Source: Janthinobacterium sp. Marseille
GTDB taxonomy: Bacteria > Pseudomonadota > Gammaproteobacteria > Burkholderiales > Burkholderiaceae_D
NCBI RefSeq assembly: GCF_000013625.1
Contig: NC_009659.1
Coordinates: 3,658,001-3,722,000, forward strand
DNA: 64,000 bases
Reading direction: 5' to 3'
The notes beneath the pieces were generated by a model. The model had not been told where the DNA came from. It was given only the letters and a program-made list of their open reading frames with translations, and did no database searches. The first letter of the stretch is position 1. Each line of letters begins with the position of its first letter. Positions 55,493 through 64,000 of this stretch are shown one piece after another. Made by a program: the position numbers and the translations under genes.

Positions 55493-56404
55493 ATGTACGA
55501 AACACTGAATGAAGCACGTCTTGTTTATCTGTTCGAGTCGATCCAGCGGGGCACCATGCGTGCGGCCGCAGATGCACTCAACATAGCGCCGTCGGCAGTA
55601 AGCCGGCAAGTCGCCCTCCTCGAAGAAGAACTCGGGATAGCCCTCATTGAACGTCACACAAGAGGCATCAAGCCGACTGAAGCAGGCAAGCTCTTGTCGC
55701 AGTATTTTCGTGAACAGCACTCCCACAAAGCAGATGTCCTGGCTGAACTGCAAGAGCTCCGCGGCCTGCGGAAGGGCACTATCCGCATTGTCCTGGGAGA
55801 GGGATTTGTGTCCGACATGATGGCCGGGCCATTGGCGAAATTTGGCGCGGACTATAAGGATATTTCAGTCGTGCTCGATGTCGGCGGCACCAACGAGATC
55901 ATGCGCAGGGTCAGCGAAGATGAGGCCGATATGGGCCTGATTATGAACCCGCCCCCCGACAGCAAGATCGTCTCACGCAAGTACAGTCGGCAGCCTATCT
56001 ACGCCGTGGTCGGCCCGGATTTCCCGCTATTGAATAAGCCAGGCCCGTTTGAAATCAAGGACTTCCTGCCGTATCCAATGGCGCTCAATCACACGACCTT
56101 CGGCCTGCGCCAGATCCTGCAACTGGTCGAACAAACTGAACAAATCCGTCTCAAGCCTAAGCTGACGACCAATTCCTTCTACATTCTGCGGCAGTTTGTT
56201 CGCCTGCAAATGGGCGTGACTTTTTTGCCATCCTTCGTCGTTAGCAGCGAACTTGCCTCCGGAGAGTTATTCACTATCCCGGTCAAGCACCCCATCATGG
56301 AAAATGCCGAGGCGCATTTGATTACACGCAGCGGCCGCAAGCTATCAAGCGCCGCCAATAAAATGTTGCAATACATGTCGGTGCGATTAACGTCGATGCA
56401 ATGA
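55493..56404 (+). CDS. LysR-family regulator of the DUF3100-amidohydrolase-sdaA operon
   Basis: 303 residues. The N-terminal helix-turn-helix (about 3-62: GTMRAAADALNIAPSAVSRQVALLEEELG) is followed by an effector-binding domain (GTIRIVLGEGFVSDMMAGPLA). It diverges from the DUF3100 gene across 141 bp containing a near-perfect operator, so autoregulation and control of that operon are likely. The inducer could be the amidohydrolase substrate or product; this is inference. Confidence 0.92.
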   Translation: MYETLNEARLVYLFESIQRGTMRAAADALNIAPSAVSRQVALLEEELGIALIERHTRGIKPTEAGKLLSQYFREQHSHKADVLAELQELRGLRKGTIRIVLGEGFVSDMMAGPLAKFGADYKDISVVLDVGGTNEIMRRVSEDEADMGLIMNPPPDSKIVSRKYSRQPIYAVVGPDFPLLNKPGPFEIKDFLPYPMALNHTTFGLRQILQLVEQTEQIRLKPKLTTNSFYILRQFVRLQMGVTFLPSFVVSSELASGELFTIPVKHPIMENAEAHLITRSGRKLSSAANKMLQYMSVRLTSMQ

Positions 56405-56413
56405 GCAGAGAAT

Positions 56414-56451
56414 AAAAAAGCCTGCCAGATTTATATCTGACAGGCTTTTTT
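56414..56451. terminator. Bidirectional terminator between LysR and ssb
   Basis: AAAAAAGCCTGCCAGAT (56414-56430) pairs with ATCTGACAGGCTTTTTT (56435-56451) with a single C-A mismatch. It has T-tracts in both directions and ends the two convergent genes. Confidence 0.93.
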
Positions 56452-56472
56452 ATTTACGGAACCAGCTATCGA

Positions 56473-56961
56473 TTAGAACGGAATATCGTCATCCATATCG
56501 TTGAAGTTCGATGCTGCTGCAGGCTTCGCTGCCGGGCGTGCATTGCCGCCACCCGAACTTTGACGTGGCGCTGGTGCGCTGCTGCCGTAGTCGTCATCCA
56601 TACCTGCGCTACCGCCGCCTGCTCCCGGACGACCGCCCAGCATTTGCATGGTGTCGGCGATGATCTCGGTCGTGTAACGTTCAACGCCGTCCTTATCGGT
56701 CCATTTACGTGTTTGCAAACGACCTTCAACATACACTGCCGAACCTTTTTTCAGGTATTGGCCGGCGATTTCCGCCAGTTTGCGATAGAAGGTAATGCGA
56801 TGCCATTCGGTGATTTCTTTTTTGTCACCGCTGTTTTTATCTTTCCAGCTTTCGGTGGTTGCTACGGCAACATTGGTCACGGCTTCGCCATTCGGCATGT
56901 AACGTGTTTCAGGATCGCGTCCCAGGTTGCCGACGATGATGACTTTATTAACTGATGCCAT
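56473..56961 (-). CDS. ssb: Single-stranded DNA-binding protein Ssb
   Basis: 162 residues from [18 protein letters not shown], with GGAGAA upstream. The OB fold (about 1-110) includes [25 protein letters not shown] Gly/Ala/Pro-rich flexible linker follows, then the acidic tip DMDDDIPF, which binds partner repair and replication proteins. It is 14 bp after the MFS gene and close to uvrA; the ssb-uvrA neighbourhood is common, with the two genes usually divergent. Confidence 0.97.
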   Translation of the reverse strand: MASVNKVIIVGNLGRDPETRYMPNGEAVTNVAVATTESWKDKNSGDKKEITEWHRITFYRKLAEIAGQYLKKGSAVYVEGRLQTRKWTDKDGVERYTTEIIADTMQMLGGRPGAGGGSAGMDDDYGSSAPAPRQSSGGGNARPAAKPAAASNFNDMDDDIPF

Positions 56962-56975
56962 TGCTATTTCTCCGA

Positions 56976-58205
56976 TTAAACGACTGCAGCCTGAACCTGG
57001 CCACGGCGCGGTAAGTTTTTCATATTGGCCGCAATTATAAGCCACACGACACACAAAGCAGAGCCCAAAACAAAGACGGAAGCACCACCAACATGCTGCG
57101 TCAGCCATCCACCCAGCGCCCCACCACAGAACAGGCCCAGGGCCTGCAGCGTGTTATAGACACCCAATGCCGCGCCCTTGCTGCCCGGCGGCGCGATACG
57201 CGACACCAGCGATGGTTGGCTGGCTTCGAGGATATTGAAGGCGACAAAGAAAGCCAGCAATAAACCTACCAACCAGGTCCAGTGCACCTGCGTTTGCGAC
57301 AAGACCAGCCACATACCGACCTGGACCAGTAATAATAAAGCAATCGCGGCGACAAAAACCTGTTTCGATTTGCCGCGCTTTTCACCGATGAAGATAGGCG
57401 GCAACATCAGCACAAAAGAAGCGATAACGACCGGCAAGTAAATCTTCCAGTGCTCGGCCAGTGGCAATTGTGCAAACCGGATCAGCGCTGACGGTACCAC
57501 GACAAACATCGCCATTTGCGTCAAATGCAGTGCAAACACACCAAAATTCAGGCGCATCAGCTCGCCATGCGCCAATATCTCTCGTATTGACACCTGCGCC
57601 GGCGGCAGGCTGGGCGCTGCCGGAACGACATATATAACAACAAAAATTGCCAAGACCGACAAAATCCCGGTCAGCGCAAAGATGCCACCCATCCCTATCC
57701 ACTGGTACAACAAGGGCGAAAGTATCAGCGAACCGGCGAAAGTCAGGCCGATCGAGCCACCCACCATCGCCATCGCCTTGGTTCTATGCTCTTCCCTGGT
57801 CGAATCGGCAATAAAAGCCGTCACCGCAGCGGAGATCGCACCGGCCCCCTGTACCGACCGTCCTATGATGACCCAAATAATATTATCGGCCGCGGCGGCA
57901 ATGAAGGAGCCCAGCGCAAACAAGATCAATCCGATAACAATGATGCGTTTGCGACCATATTTATCGGAAGCAATCCCGAACGGAATTTGCCCGAAAGACT
58001 GCGTCAAACCGTAAATCCCCATGGCCAGGCCAACCAGGGTCGCGCTTTCGCCGCCCGGCAGGGTTTTTGCATGAACGGCAAACACCGGCAGGATCAGGAA
58101 CAAACCCAGCATCCGCAATGCAAAAATCGACGCAAGCGAAGTGCTGGCGCGGATTTCCGTGCGGGTCATGCCGGTACTGAGGTCGTTTGAGGAATCGTAG
58201 GACAT
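56976..58205 (-). CDS. MFS transporter between ssb and uvrA
   Basis: A 409-residue inner-membrane protein with 12 hydrophobic segments. The loop [22 protein letters not shown] between helices 2 and 3 and [30 protein letters not shown] in helices 4-5 are typical of DHA1-type MFS drug/metabolite exporters. The substrate is unknown. The gene sits between ssb and uvrA, an arrangement I recall from other Burkholderiales. Confidence 0.88.
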   Translation of the reverse strand: MSYDSSNDLSTGMTRTEIRASTSLASIFALRMLGLFLILPVFAVHAKTLPGGESATLVGLAMGIYGLTQSFGQIPFGIASDKYGRKRIIVIGLILFALGSFIAAAADNIIWVIIGRSVQGAGAISAAVTAFIADSTREEHRTKAMAMVGGSIGLTFAGSLILSPLLYQWIGMGGIFALTGILSVLAIFVVIYVVPAAPSLPPAQVSIREILAHGELMRLNFGVFALHLTQMAMFVVVPSALIRFAQLPLAEHWKIYLPVVIASFVLMLPPIFIGEKRGKSKQVFVAAIALLLLVQVGMWLVLSQTQVHWTWLVGLLLAFFVAFNILEASQPSLVSRIAPPGSKGAALGVYNTLQALGLFCGGALGGWLTQHVGGASVFVLGSALCVVWLIIAANMKNLPRRGQVQAAVV

Positions 58206-58228
58206 GTATTACTGGAAATAGGGAATAA

Positions 58229-58263
58229 CTGGTTTTACGGCCAGCTTTAAAACCCGCTATAGT
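58229..58263 (+). promoter_or_regulatory. Possible SOS box and promoter of uvrA
   Basis: CTGGTTTTACGGCCAG (58229-58244) fits the LexA pattern CTG-N10-CAG, though the usual T and A flanking the arms are G and C and the centre is less A+T-rich. It overlaps the position where a -35 would be for a good -10 (TATAGT, 58258-58263). A repressor here would block uvrA. The match is imperfect. Confidence 0.4.
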
Positions 58264-58342
58264 AGCAGGTTGACCCGTTTTAACCCGCTCGCGAACCTCA
58301 AAAAGGGGCGCGGACATCGGAAAAGCCTAGCTGAAAGAGTTA

Positions 58343-61207
58343 ATGGACGAGATTCGTATCCGAGGTGCGCGTACGCACAACCTCAAGAACATCAATCTGG
58401 ATTTGCCACGCAATAAGCTGATCGTGATCACCGGCCTGTCCGGCTCCGGCAAGTCGTCGCTCGCCTTCGATACGCTGTATGCAGAAGGCCAGCGTCGTTA
58501 CGTCGAATCGCTGTCGGCTTACGCACGCCAGTTTTTACAGCTGATGGAGAAGCCGGACGTCGACCTGATCGAAGGCTTGTCGCCCGCCATCTCGATCGAG
58601 CAAAAAGCGACTTCGCATAATCCGCGTTCCACCGTCGGCACCGTCACCGAAATCCATGATTACCTGCGCCTGCTGTATGCCCGCGTAGGTACACCCTATT
58701 GCCCCGACCATCCGGAGAATCCGCTGGCTGCGCAATCAGTATCGCAAATGGTCGATGCCGTGCTGGCCATGCCGGAAGATACCAAGCTGATGATCATGGC
58801 GCCGGTGGTAGCGAACCGCAAAGGCGAACACGTCGATCTGTTCGAACAGATGCAGGCGCAAGGCTTCGTGCGTTTCCGCGTGCAGAGCGGCACCAATAAT
58901 GCGCACATCTATGATGTCGACGCTTTGCCGAAACTGAAGAAAGCGGAAAAACACACGATTGACGTCGTGATTGACCGCATCAAGGTAAAAGCCGATATCA
59001 AGCAACGCCTCGCAGAAAGCTTTGAAACGGCGCTGCGCCTGGCCGAAGGCCGTGCGCTGGTATTGGAAATGGATAGCGGCGTCGAACATTTGTATTCGAA
59101 CAAATTCGCCTGCCCGGTTTGCGGCTATTCGCTGCAGGAACTGGAACCGCGCCTGTTCTCTTTCAATAACCCGATGGGCGCTTGCCCGGAATGCGACGGT
59201 CTCGGTCATATCGAGTTCTTCGATCCGAAGCGCATTGTCGCCTTCCCTAACCTTTCACTCGCCAGCGGCGCGGTCAAAGGCTGGGACCGACGCAATCAGT
59301 TTTACTTCCAGATGCTGTCGAACCTGGCGGAGTACTACGACTTCGACATCGACATGCCATTCGAAAAGCTGCCGGAAGCCGCGCAGCAAGCGGTACTGTT
59401 CGGCTCCGGCAAGCAAAACATTCCATTCACCTATGTGAATGAAAAAGGCCGTACCGTCATCCGCGAACACACCTTCGAAGGCGTGGTCAACAATCTGCAA
59501 CGTCGTTATCGTGAAACCGATTCGATGGCAGTGAAGGAAGAACTGGCCAAGTTCATCAATGAAAAAGAATGCCCAAGCTGCCAGGGTGCGCGCCTGCGCG
59601 TCGAGGCACGGAACGTGATGGTCGGCAACGGCAAGCAAAAGCGGGCGATTTTTGAAGTCGCGGCAACACCTTTGCGCCAGACCCTGGAATTCTTTGAAAC
59701 CCTGGTGCTGACCGGTGCAAAGAAAGAAATCGCCGACCGCATCATCAAGGAAATCGTCTCGCGCCTGAAATTCCTCAACAACGTCGGCCTCGACTATCTG
59801 TCGCTGGAACGCAGCGCGGATACCTTGTCCGGCGGCGAGGCACAGCGTATCCGCCTTGCCTCGCAAATCGGTTCCGGCCTGACCGGTGTCATGTATGTAT
59901 TGGATGAACCATCGATCGGTTTGCATCAGCGCGACAACGACAGGCTGATCGAAACCCTCAAGCATTTGCGCGACATCGGCAATAGCGTGCTGGTGGTTGA
60001 GCATGATGAAGATGCGATCCGCTGTGCCGACTATGTGGTCGATATGGGCATAGGTGCAGGCGTACACGGCGGTGAAGTGATTGCCGAAGGGACGTTGAAA
60101 GACATCCTGAAAAGCAAGAAGTCACTGACCGCGCAATACCTGAACGGCACACTTGGAATTGCCGTGCCGAAGAAACGCACGCCGCCGAATCCGAAGAAAC
60201 AATTCGTGATTACCGGCGCCACCGGCAACAACCTGAAAAACGTCACACTGGAATTACCGGTCGGCTTGCTGACTTGCGTGACCGGTGTGTCAGGCTCGGG
60301 CAAGTCAACACTGGTCAACGATACGCTGTACCACGCAGCTTCGCGCCACCTGTATGGTTCGCAGGCAGAACCGGCACCGCATGATTCGATCAGCGGCTTC
60401 GAGCATTTCGACAAGGTCATCTCGGTCGACCAGGCACCTATCGGCCGCACACCGCGCTCGAATCCGGCTACCTATACCGGCTTGTTCACACCGATACGCG
60501 ATCTGTTTGCCACGGTACCGACATCGAAGGAACGCGGTTATTCAGCAGGACGCTTCTCCTTCAACGTCAAGGGCGGACGCTGCGAAGCCTGCCAGGGCGA
60601 TGGCGTGATCAAGGTTGAGATGCACTTCCTGCCGGACGTCTACGTTCCTTGCGACGTTTGCCATGGCAATCGCTACAACCGCGAAACTTTGGAAATCCAG
60701 TACAAGGGCAAGAACATCACCGAAGTACTGGGTATGACGGTAGAAGAAGCGCATGTCTTCTTCAAACCGGTTCCTGTCATCGCGCGCAAACTGCAAACCT
60801 TGCTGGATGTGGGCCTCGGTTATATCCGCCTCGGCCAAAGTGCAACCACGCTGTCCGGCGGTGAAGCGCAACGCGTCAAACTGTCGCTGGAATTGTCGAA
60901 ACGCGATACCGGCCGCACCCTGTACATCCTGGATGAGCCGACTACCGGCCTGCACTTCCACGATATCGATTTGTTGCTGAAAGTCATACACAGGCTGCGC
61001 GACCAGGGCAATACCGTCGTCATCATTGAACACAATCTGGACGTGATCAAGACAGCCGACTGGCTGGTCGATATGGGCCCTGAAGGCGGCGCCGGCGGTG
61101 GTCAGGTAATTGGAGCCGGTACGCCGGAAGACCTGGCGAAGAATCCTGCCAGCTTTACCGGCAAGTATCTGGCTCCACTGCTCAAGCAAAAGAAATCGGC
61201 TGCTTAA
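58343..61207 (+). CDS. uvrA: UvrABC excinuclease subunit UvrA
   Basis: 954 residues. The damage-recognition ATPase of nucleotide excision repair has two ABC modules: Walker [11 protein letters not shown] (about 32-41) and GVSGSGKST (about 648), with signatures [17 protein letters not shown] and [17 protein letters not shown]. Two zinc-finger modules are present ([11 protein letters not shown] ... CPECDG near 255, and [14 protein letters not shown] ... CDVCHG near 746). The middle one contains the family [15 protein letters not shown] block. The strand is opposite to the MFS gene and ssb. A strong terminator follows. Confidence 0.98.
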   Translation: MDEIRIRGARTHNLKNINLDLPRNKLIVITGLSGSGKSSLAFDTLYAEGQRRYVESLSAYARQFLQLMEKPDVDLIEGLSPAISIEQKATSHNPRSTVGTVTEIHDYLRLLYARVGTPYCPDHPENPLAAQSVSQMVDAVLAMPEDTKLMIMAPVVANRKGEHVDLFEQMQAQGFVRFRVQSGTNNAHIYDVDALPKLKKAEKHTIDVVIDRIKVKADIKQRLAESFETALRLAEGRALVLEMDSGVEHLYSNKFACPVCGYSLQELEPRLFSFNNPMGACPECDGLGHIEFFDPKRIVAFPNLSLASGAVKGWDRRNQFYFQMLSNLAEYYDFDIDMPFEKLPEAAQQAVLFGSGKQNIPFTYVNEKGRTVIREHTFEGVVNNLQRRYRETDSMAVKEELAKFINEKECPSCQGARLRVEARNVMVGNGKQKRAIFEVAATPLRQTLEFFETLVLTGAKKEIADRIIKEIVSRLKFLNNVGLDYLSLERSADTLSGGEAQRIRLASQIGSGLTGVMYVLDEPSIGLHQRDNDRLIETLKHLRDIGNSVLVVEHDEDAIRCADYVVDMGIGAGVHGGEVIAEGTLKDILKSKKSLTAQYLNGTLGIAVPKKRTPPNPKKQFVITGATGNNLKNVTLELPVGLLTCVTGVSGSGKSTLVNDTLYHAASRHLYGSQAEPAPHDSISGFEHFDKVISVDQAPIGRTPRSNPATYTGLFTPIRDLFATVPTSKERGYSAGRFSFNVKGGRCEACQGDGVIKVEMHFLPDVYVPCDVCHGNRYNRETLEIQYKGKNITEVLGMTVEEAHVFFKPVPVIARKLQTLLDVGLGYIRLGQSATTLSGGEAQRVKLSLELSKRDTGRTLYILDEPTTGLHFHDIDLLLKVIHRLRDQGNTVVIIEHNLDVIKTADWLVDMGPEGGAGGGQVIGAGTPEDLAKNPASFTGKYLAPLLKQKKSAA

Positions 61208-61223
61208 GGAATGAAGCCGCAAC

Positions 61224-61255
61224 AAAAAAGGGCGAACCGTAGTTCGCCCTTTTTT
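61224..61255. terminator. Bidirectional terminator between uvrA and the AEC gene
   Basis: AAAAAAGGGCGAAC (61224-61237) pairs perfectly with GTTCGCCCTTTTTT (61242-61255) around CGTA, with T-tracts in both directions. Confidence 0.96.
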
Positions 61256-61268
61256 ACGTCCCAACGGT

Positions 61269-62189
61269 TTAGTTGGGCAAGCCCATCCACAAACCGATAG
61301 GCACGAAGATCAAAGCCGCTACGTTACCAAGCAAAACGATAGAGGCCACCTTGTCCGGCTCCTGCTTGTACTGCTCCGCCACCATGAAGCAAAACACGGC
61401 AGGTGGCAAGGATGCGAACAGGAACATCTGGCCGCGCTGTTCCGGATTCAGGCTGAAGACATGATCGAGCAACCAAGCAATGATCAAACCGGCGATAGGG
61501 CAAACCGCTGCGCCGACCAAGCCGATATGCCAGCTCTTGAGGCTGACGTCCATCATGCGCACACCCAGTGCAAACAGCATCAGCGGGATACAAGCATCGC
61601 CCAGCATCTTCATTGCCATGAACAGCGGCGCCGGCAAAGGCACATGCACAATCGCAAAGGCCATACCGATAATCATTGAAATCATCATCGGATTGGCGAG
61701 AAATTTCCACGGTGAGACGTGTACACCGTCATGGCCCTTACGACCACTTTCTATGATCTTGATACCGACCGAGAAATAGACCAGGTTGCAAGCCATGAAC
61801 AAGGCGACGGCGGAACCCAGCGCCGATGCACCGAAAGCCAGCATTGCCAGTGGCAAACCCATATTGCCGCAATTGTTGTACATCATCGGCGGCACGAAGC
61901 TGCGTACGTCGTAACCAAACATGCGTGCCACCGGCCATGCGAGCAAACCCGAGCCCAGCGAAATCAATGCACCCGCCAGGATCAGCGTACCGTTATGTGC
62001 AAGGTCAAAATCCTTGGCCGCCAATGCGGTAAATACCAACAAGGGACACAATACATCCATGCTGACCCGGTTGACGGCCGTCATATCGGAACGCACAGAT
62101 TCACCGCGTAGCCGGGCATAACCGTAGCCGAGTGCGATGATGATAAAGACCGGCAGGATAATGCCGAGGATGCGTTCAAATATTTCCAT
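61269..62189 (-). CDS. AEC (auxin efflux carrier) family transporter
   Basis: A 306-residue inner-membrane protein with about ten hydrophobic segments. The N-terminal half has IIALGYGYARLRGESVRSDMTAVNRVSMDVLCPLLVF and PPMMYNNCGNMGLPLAMLAFG, with the conserved Asn-Gly-rich segment of the AEC family. The C-terminal half ends VASIVLLGNVAALIFVPIGLWMGLPN. Bacterial members carry malate, malonate or unknown substrates. It is convergent to uvrA; the 167 bp upstream show no gene. Confidence 0.9.
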   Translation of the reverse strand: MEIFERILGIILPVFIIIALGYGYARLRGESVRSDMTAVNRVSMDVLCPLLVFTALAAKDFDLAHNGTLILAGALISLGSGLLAWPVARMFGYDVRSFVPPMMYNNCGNMGLPLAMLAFGASALGSAVALFMACNLVYFSVGIKIIESGRKGHDGVHVSPWKFLANPMMISMIIGMAFAIVHVPLPAPLFMAMKMLGDACIPLMLFALGVRMMDVSLKSWHIGLVGAAVCPIAGLIIAWLLDHVFSLNPEQRGQMFLFASLPPAVFCFMVAEQYKQEPDKVASIVLLGNVAALIFVPIGLWMGLPN

Positions 62190-62356
62190 TTTTACCAGCG
62201 ATCATGAGCGACATGAAAAATGCCGGATTGGATTGCTCCAGCTCCGGCAACATCATGTACAGCATACTGCAAAATCCATTTTGCCTGACTTGCATAATTT
62301 TCACGTGTTACGCCAGAGCTCCCACGCTGCAAGGCCTGCTGACCAGACGGTTCGTC

Positions 62357-63886
62357 TTAGTGCGGTCTTGGCAAATCGTAACGCTCAAGGAAACCGCAGC
62401 CATATACCGGCAGGAAAGACGGGATCCGGTAATACAAATCGGCCACCGTCTTCAGGATGCGCTCGCGATAGACATCGTATTTGAAGTCCTTGCCATCGGC
62501 ATACCAGAAGGTCATGCCGTCAACCTGCATCGTGTGCACGGTTACCGAAGAGAAGTAAGGCTCCAGCTCGGCCGGATTGATGGCGCGGCGATCAAAGATA
62601 CGGATGGTCTTGCCCGCGTAATTTTTGAAATCGACCAGCAAATCGTCCTGGCGCGCGTGGAACTTGCCCTGGCCGAAAGTCGGCAGGTATTCATCGGCGT
62701 GATACGACAGCAATGCTGCAGGCGTATAAGCACGCGCCATGATGCTGGCGCCCGCAGGCAAATCCTTGCGCAGATTGGCTACGATGGTCTTTGCTTCCTT
62801 GTGGAAGATGATGTCGTCATGCAGCGCATAGTCTTTCCACATCGAGGTTGGCAGCAGGATGAGGGCGGCCAAGAACAGGAAGTGCGGTACGGCGAACCAA
62901 ACCGTCCATTTGGTGTATTTGCGCAAGTCTTCGGCGCTGCTGCTGGTACCAATAAACAGGAACAGGAAAGGCATGAAGCCCAGCACCCAGTGCAAGCCTA
63001 TGGTCTTTTCCATCGACAGCAAGAGGAACAGGCCAAACGGCACCAGGAACAGGACCACGATCGCACCACGCTGCGCCATCATGCCGCCGGAACGCAGCAA
63101 TTTGAAGAAGACCCATGGCGTGATCAGGTAAATCATCATCAACACGTATTCGCCGACCGTGTATAGCGACAACTCAGTGTTTTCATTACGGTTAATCATA
63201 TTGAACATCACGTTCGACCAGCAGTGATGCGCATTGAATGCGACGGTAATGGCGAACAGCGGTGCCGAGCACAAAGCGATGACGATCAGGTTCAGCCAGC
63301 CGCGACGCGAGCGGCACAGATAAACGAAATAAGCGATTGCCAGCAAACCGGCAAAGTATTTCGACAGCAGCGCACAACCGAGGAAAATGCCGGCACCGAC
63401 GTACCACAGCGTCTTCTCCGACATGGTGCCGCGTATGAAGCAGTAACCCGACAGGAAGATAAAGAAAATCAGCGGAGTATCGGTGGTGACCAGGTTCAGC
63501 AATAGCGAAAACGGCAAGACCAGGAACAGCGTACCCAGCCAGTAGGCGACGCCTTCCTGGAACGGCGAAATACGACGCAAAAGATCAACCAGGCCAAGGG
63601 CGATCATGCTCCATAGCAGGACTGTGAAGAAGCGCAGCGACAAGGGATGGCTGGAAACGCTGTTGAGGACAAACAGTAACCAACCGACCATAGGCGGATG
63701 GTCCGAGTAACCCCAATCCGGGAACACGCCCCATTGATAGAAGAAAGCCTCATCGCCGGTCATCGGGAAATAGGCTGCCAGCCACAGCTTGATCAGCAGC
63801 GTAATGGCAAACGTCCACTTGAAAACCTGTCGCGCGCGTACCGGATCTGCGCCAGCGTACAGCGAACGCGTTGAATTCAAATTCAT
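62357..63886 (-). CDS. ArnT-like GT39/PMT_2 glycosyltransferase
   Basis: 509 residues with about 11-12 hydrophobic segments. The N-terminal region shows the acidic first periplasmic loop YFPMTGDEAFFYQWG, with the Asp-Glu typical of GT39/ArnT, and GYSDHPPMVGWLLF. These enzymes move a sugar from a polyprenyl-phosphate carrier to a lipid or protein outside the membrane. The acceptor and sugar are unknown. An AAGGAAG site precedes the ATG. It is 16 bp after the small transporter gene at the right edge, and the two probably form a pair. Confidence 0.88.
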   Translation of the reverse strand: MNLNSTRSLYAGADPVRARQVFKWTFAITLLIKLWLAAYFPMTGDEAFFYQWGVFPDWGYSDHPPMVGWLLFVLNSVSSHPLSLRFFTVLLWSMIALGLVDLLRRISPFQEGVAYWLGTLFLVLPFSLLLNLVTTDTPLIFFIFLSGYCFIRGTMSEKTLWYVGAGIFLGCALLSKYFAGLLAIAYFVYLCRSRRGWLNLIVIALCSAPLFAITVAFNAHHCWSNVMFNMINRNENTELSLYTVGEYVLMMIYLITPWVFFKLLRSGGMMAQRGAIVVLFLVPFGLFLLLSMEKTIGLHWVLGFMPFLFLFIGTSSSAEDLRKYTKWTVWFAVPHFLFLAALILLPTSMWKDYALHDDIIFHKEAKTIVANLRKDLPAGASIMARAYTPAALLSYHADEYLPTFGQGKFHARQDDLLVDFKNYAGKTIRIFDRRAINPAELEPYFSSVTVHTMQVDGMTFWYADGKDFKYDVYRERILKTVADLYYRIPSFLPVYGCGFLERYDLPRPH

Positions 63887-63902
63887 TACTCTTCCTTAAT
63901 TC

Positions 63903-64000
63903 TTAACTCTTTACCGACAGGACAATGACACCTGTAATGATCAAGGCCACACCCAGCACCTTATAAATACTGACAGACTCACCCAATATAAAAATCCCGG
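63903..64000 (-). CDS. C-terminal end of a small DMT/SMR-type transporter (cut by window edge)
   Basis: The last 32 codons are present: IFILGESVSIYKVLGVALIITGVIVLSV and a basic end (KS). This is a typical last helix of EmrE/ArnE-like or EamA proteins. Next to an ArnT-like GT39 enzyme, a flippase for the polyprenyl-phosphate sugar (ArnE/F-like) is the most economical reading, but the N-terminal part is needed to decide. Confidence 0.65.
   Translation of the reverse strand, partial: GIFILGESVSIYKVLGVALIITGVIVLSVKS

Overview
The window looks like chromosomal DNA of a betaproteobacterium of the order Burkholderiales, most like the Oxalobacteraceae (Herminiimonas/Janthinobacterium type). I base this on the order mlaFEDACB - ABC-2 transporter - bolA - murA - hisG - hisD, on the type of each protein, on moderate GC and on dense operons. 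This is recognition from memory, not a database match. I see no rRNA, tRNA, CRISPR array or phage.

Layout. (1) 1-8976, minus strand: a long envelope and biosynthesis operon. It runs from the Mla phospholipid-transport system (mlaF, E, D, A, C, B) through an ABC-2 exporter, an IbaG/BolA protein and murA to hisG and hisD, which is cut by the left edge. (2) 9077-15431: gltBD (glutamate synthase) with a promoter and a terminator. (3) 15444-16306: a REP-associated tyrosine transposase (RAYT) with its flanking inverted motifs. (4) 16348-19583: an HDOD signalling protein and a PAS-GGDEF-EAL c-di-GMP protein. (5) 20030-21971: a LysR regulator diverging from a pirin. (6) 21970-35105: a complete Tad/Flp pilus operon read from flp (a 59-residue pilin) to tadG. 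It continues into DUF3613 and DUF4282 proteins and ends with a sigma-54 activator that has a degenerate receiver domain. (7) 35314-41115: surface genes: an orphan ShlB/FhaC-type transporter, a lipoprotein with ten ~24-residue repeats preceded by a strong sigma-54-type promoter, and a long MipA/OmpV-like outer-membrane protein. (8) 41185-51082: a Bcr/CflA efflux pump, an OmpR-type two-component system and a redox/electrophile-defence cluster (GFA, CcdA, DipZ-like thioredoxin, three alpha/beta hydrolases of which two are epoxide-hydrolase-like with Tat-type signals, Ohr, AhpD-like). (9) 51379-56404: L-serine dehydratase, M20 amidohydrolase and a DUF3100 membrane protein, divergent from a LysR gene with a near-perfect operator. 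(10) 56473-64000: ssb, an MFS transporter, uvrA with a possible SOS box, an AEC transporter, an ArnT-like GT39 glycosyltransferase and the end of a small DMT/SMR transporter.

Two observations stand out. First, two ~105-bp promoter regions, upstream of the ccdA operon (45261-45367) and of the epoxide-hydrolase operon (47528-47633), share the same elements at spacings conserved to one base pair. They contain 10- and 11-bp tandem half-sites of the kind OmpR-family regulators bind, and an OmpR-type regulator is encoded 0.6 kb away. This suggests a self-contained two-component stress regulon. Second, the sigma-54 activator at the end of the Tad operon and the sigma-54 promoter of the repeat lipoprotein suggest that pilus and surface protein form one regulated adhesion programme.
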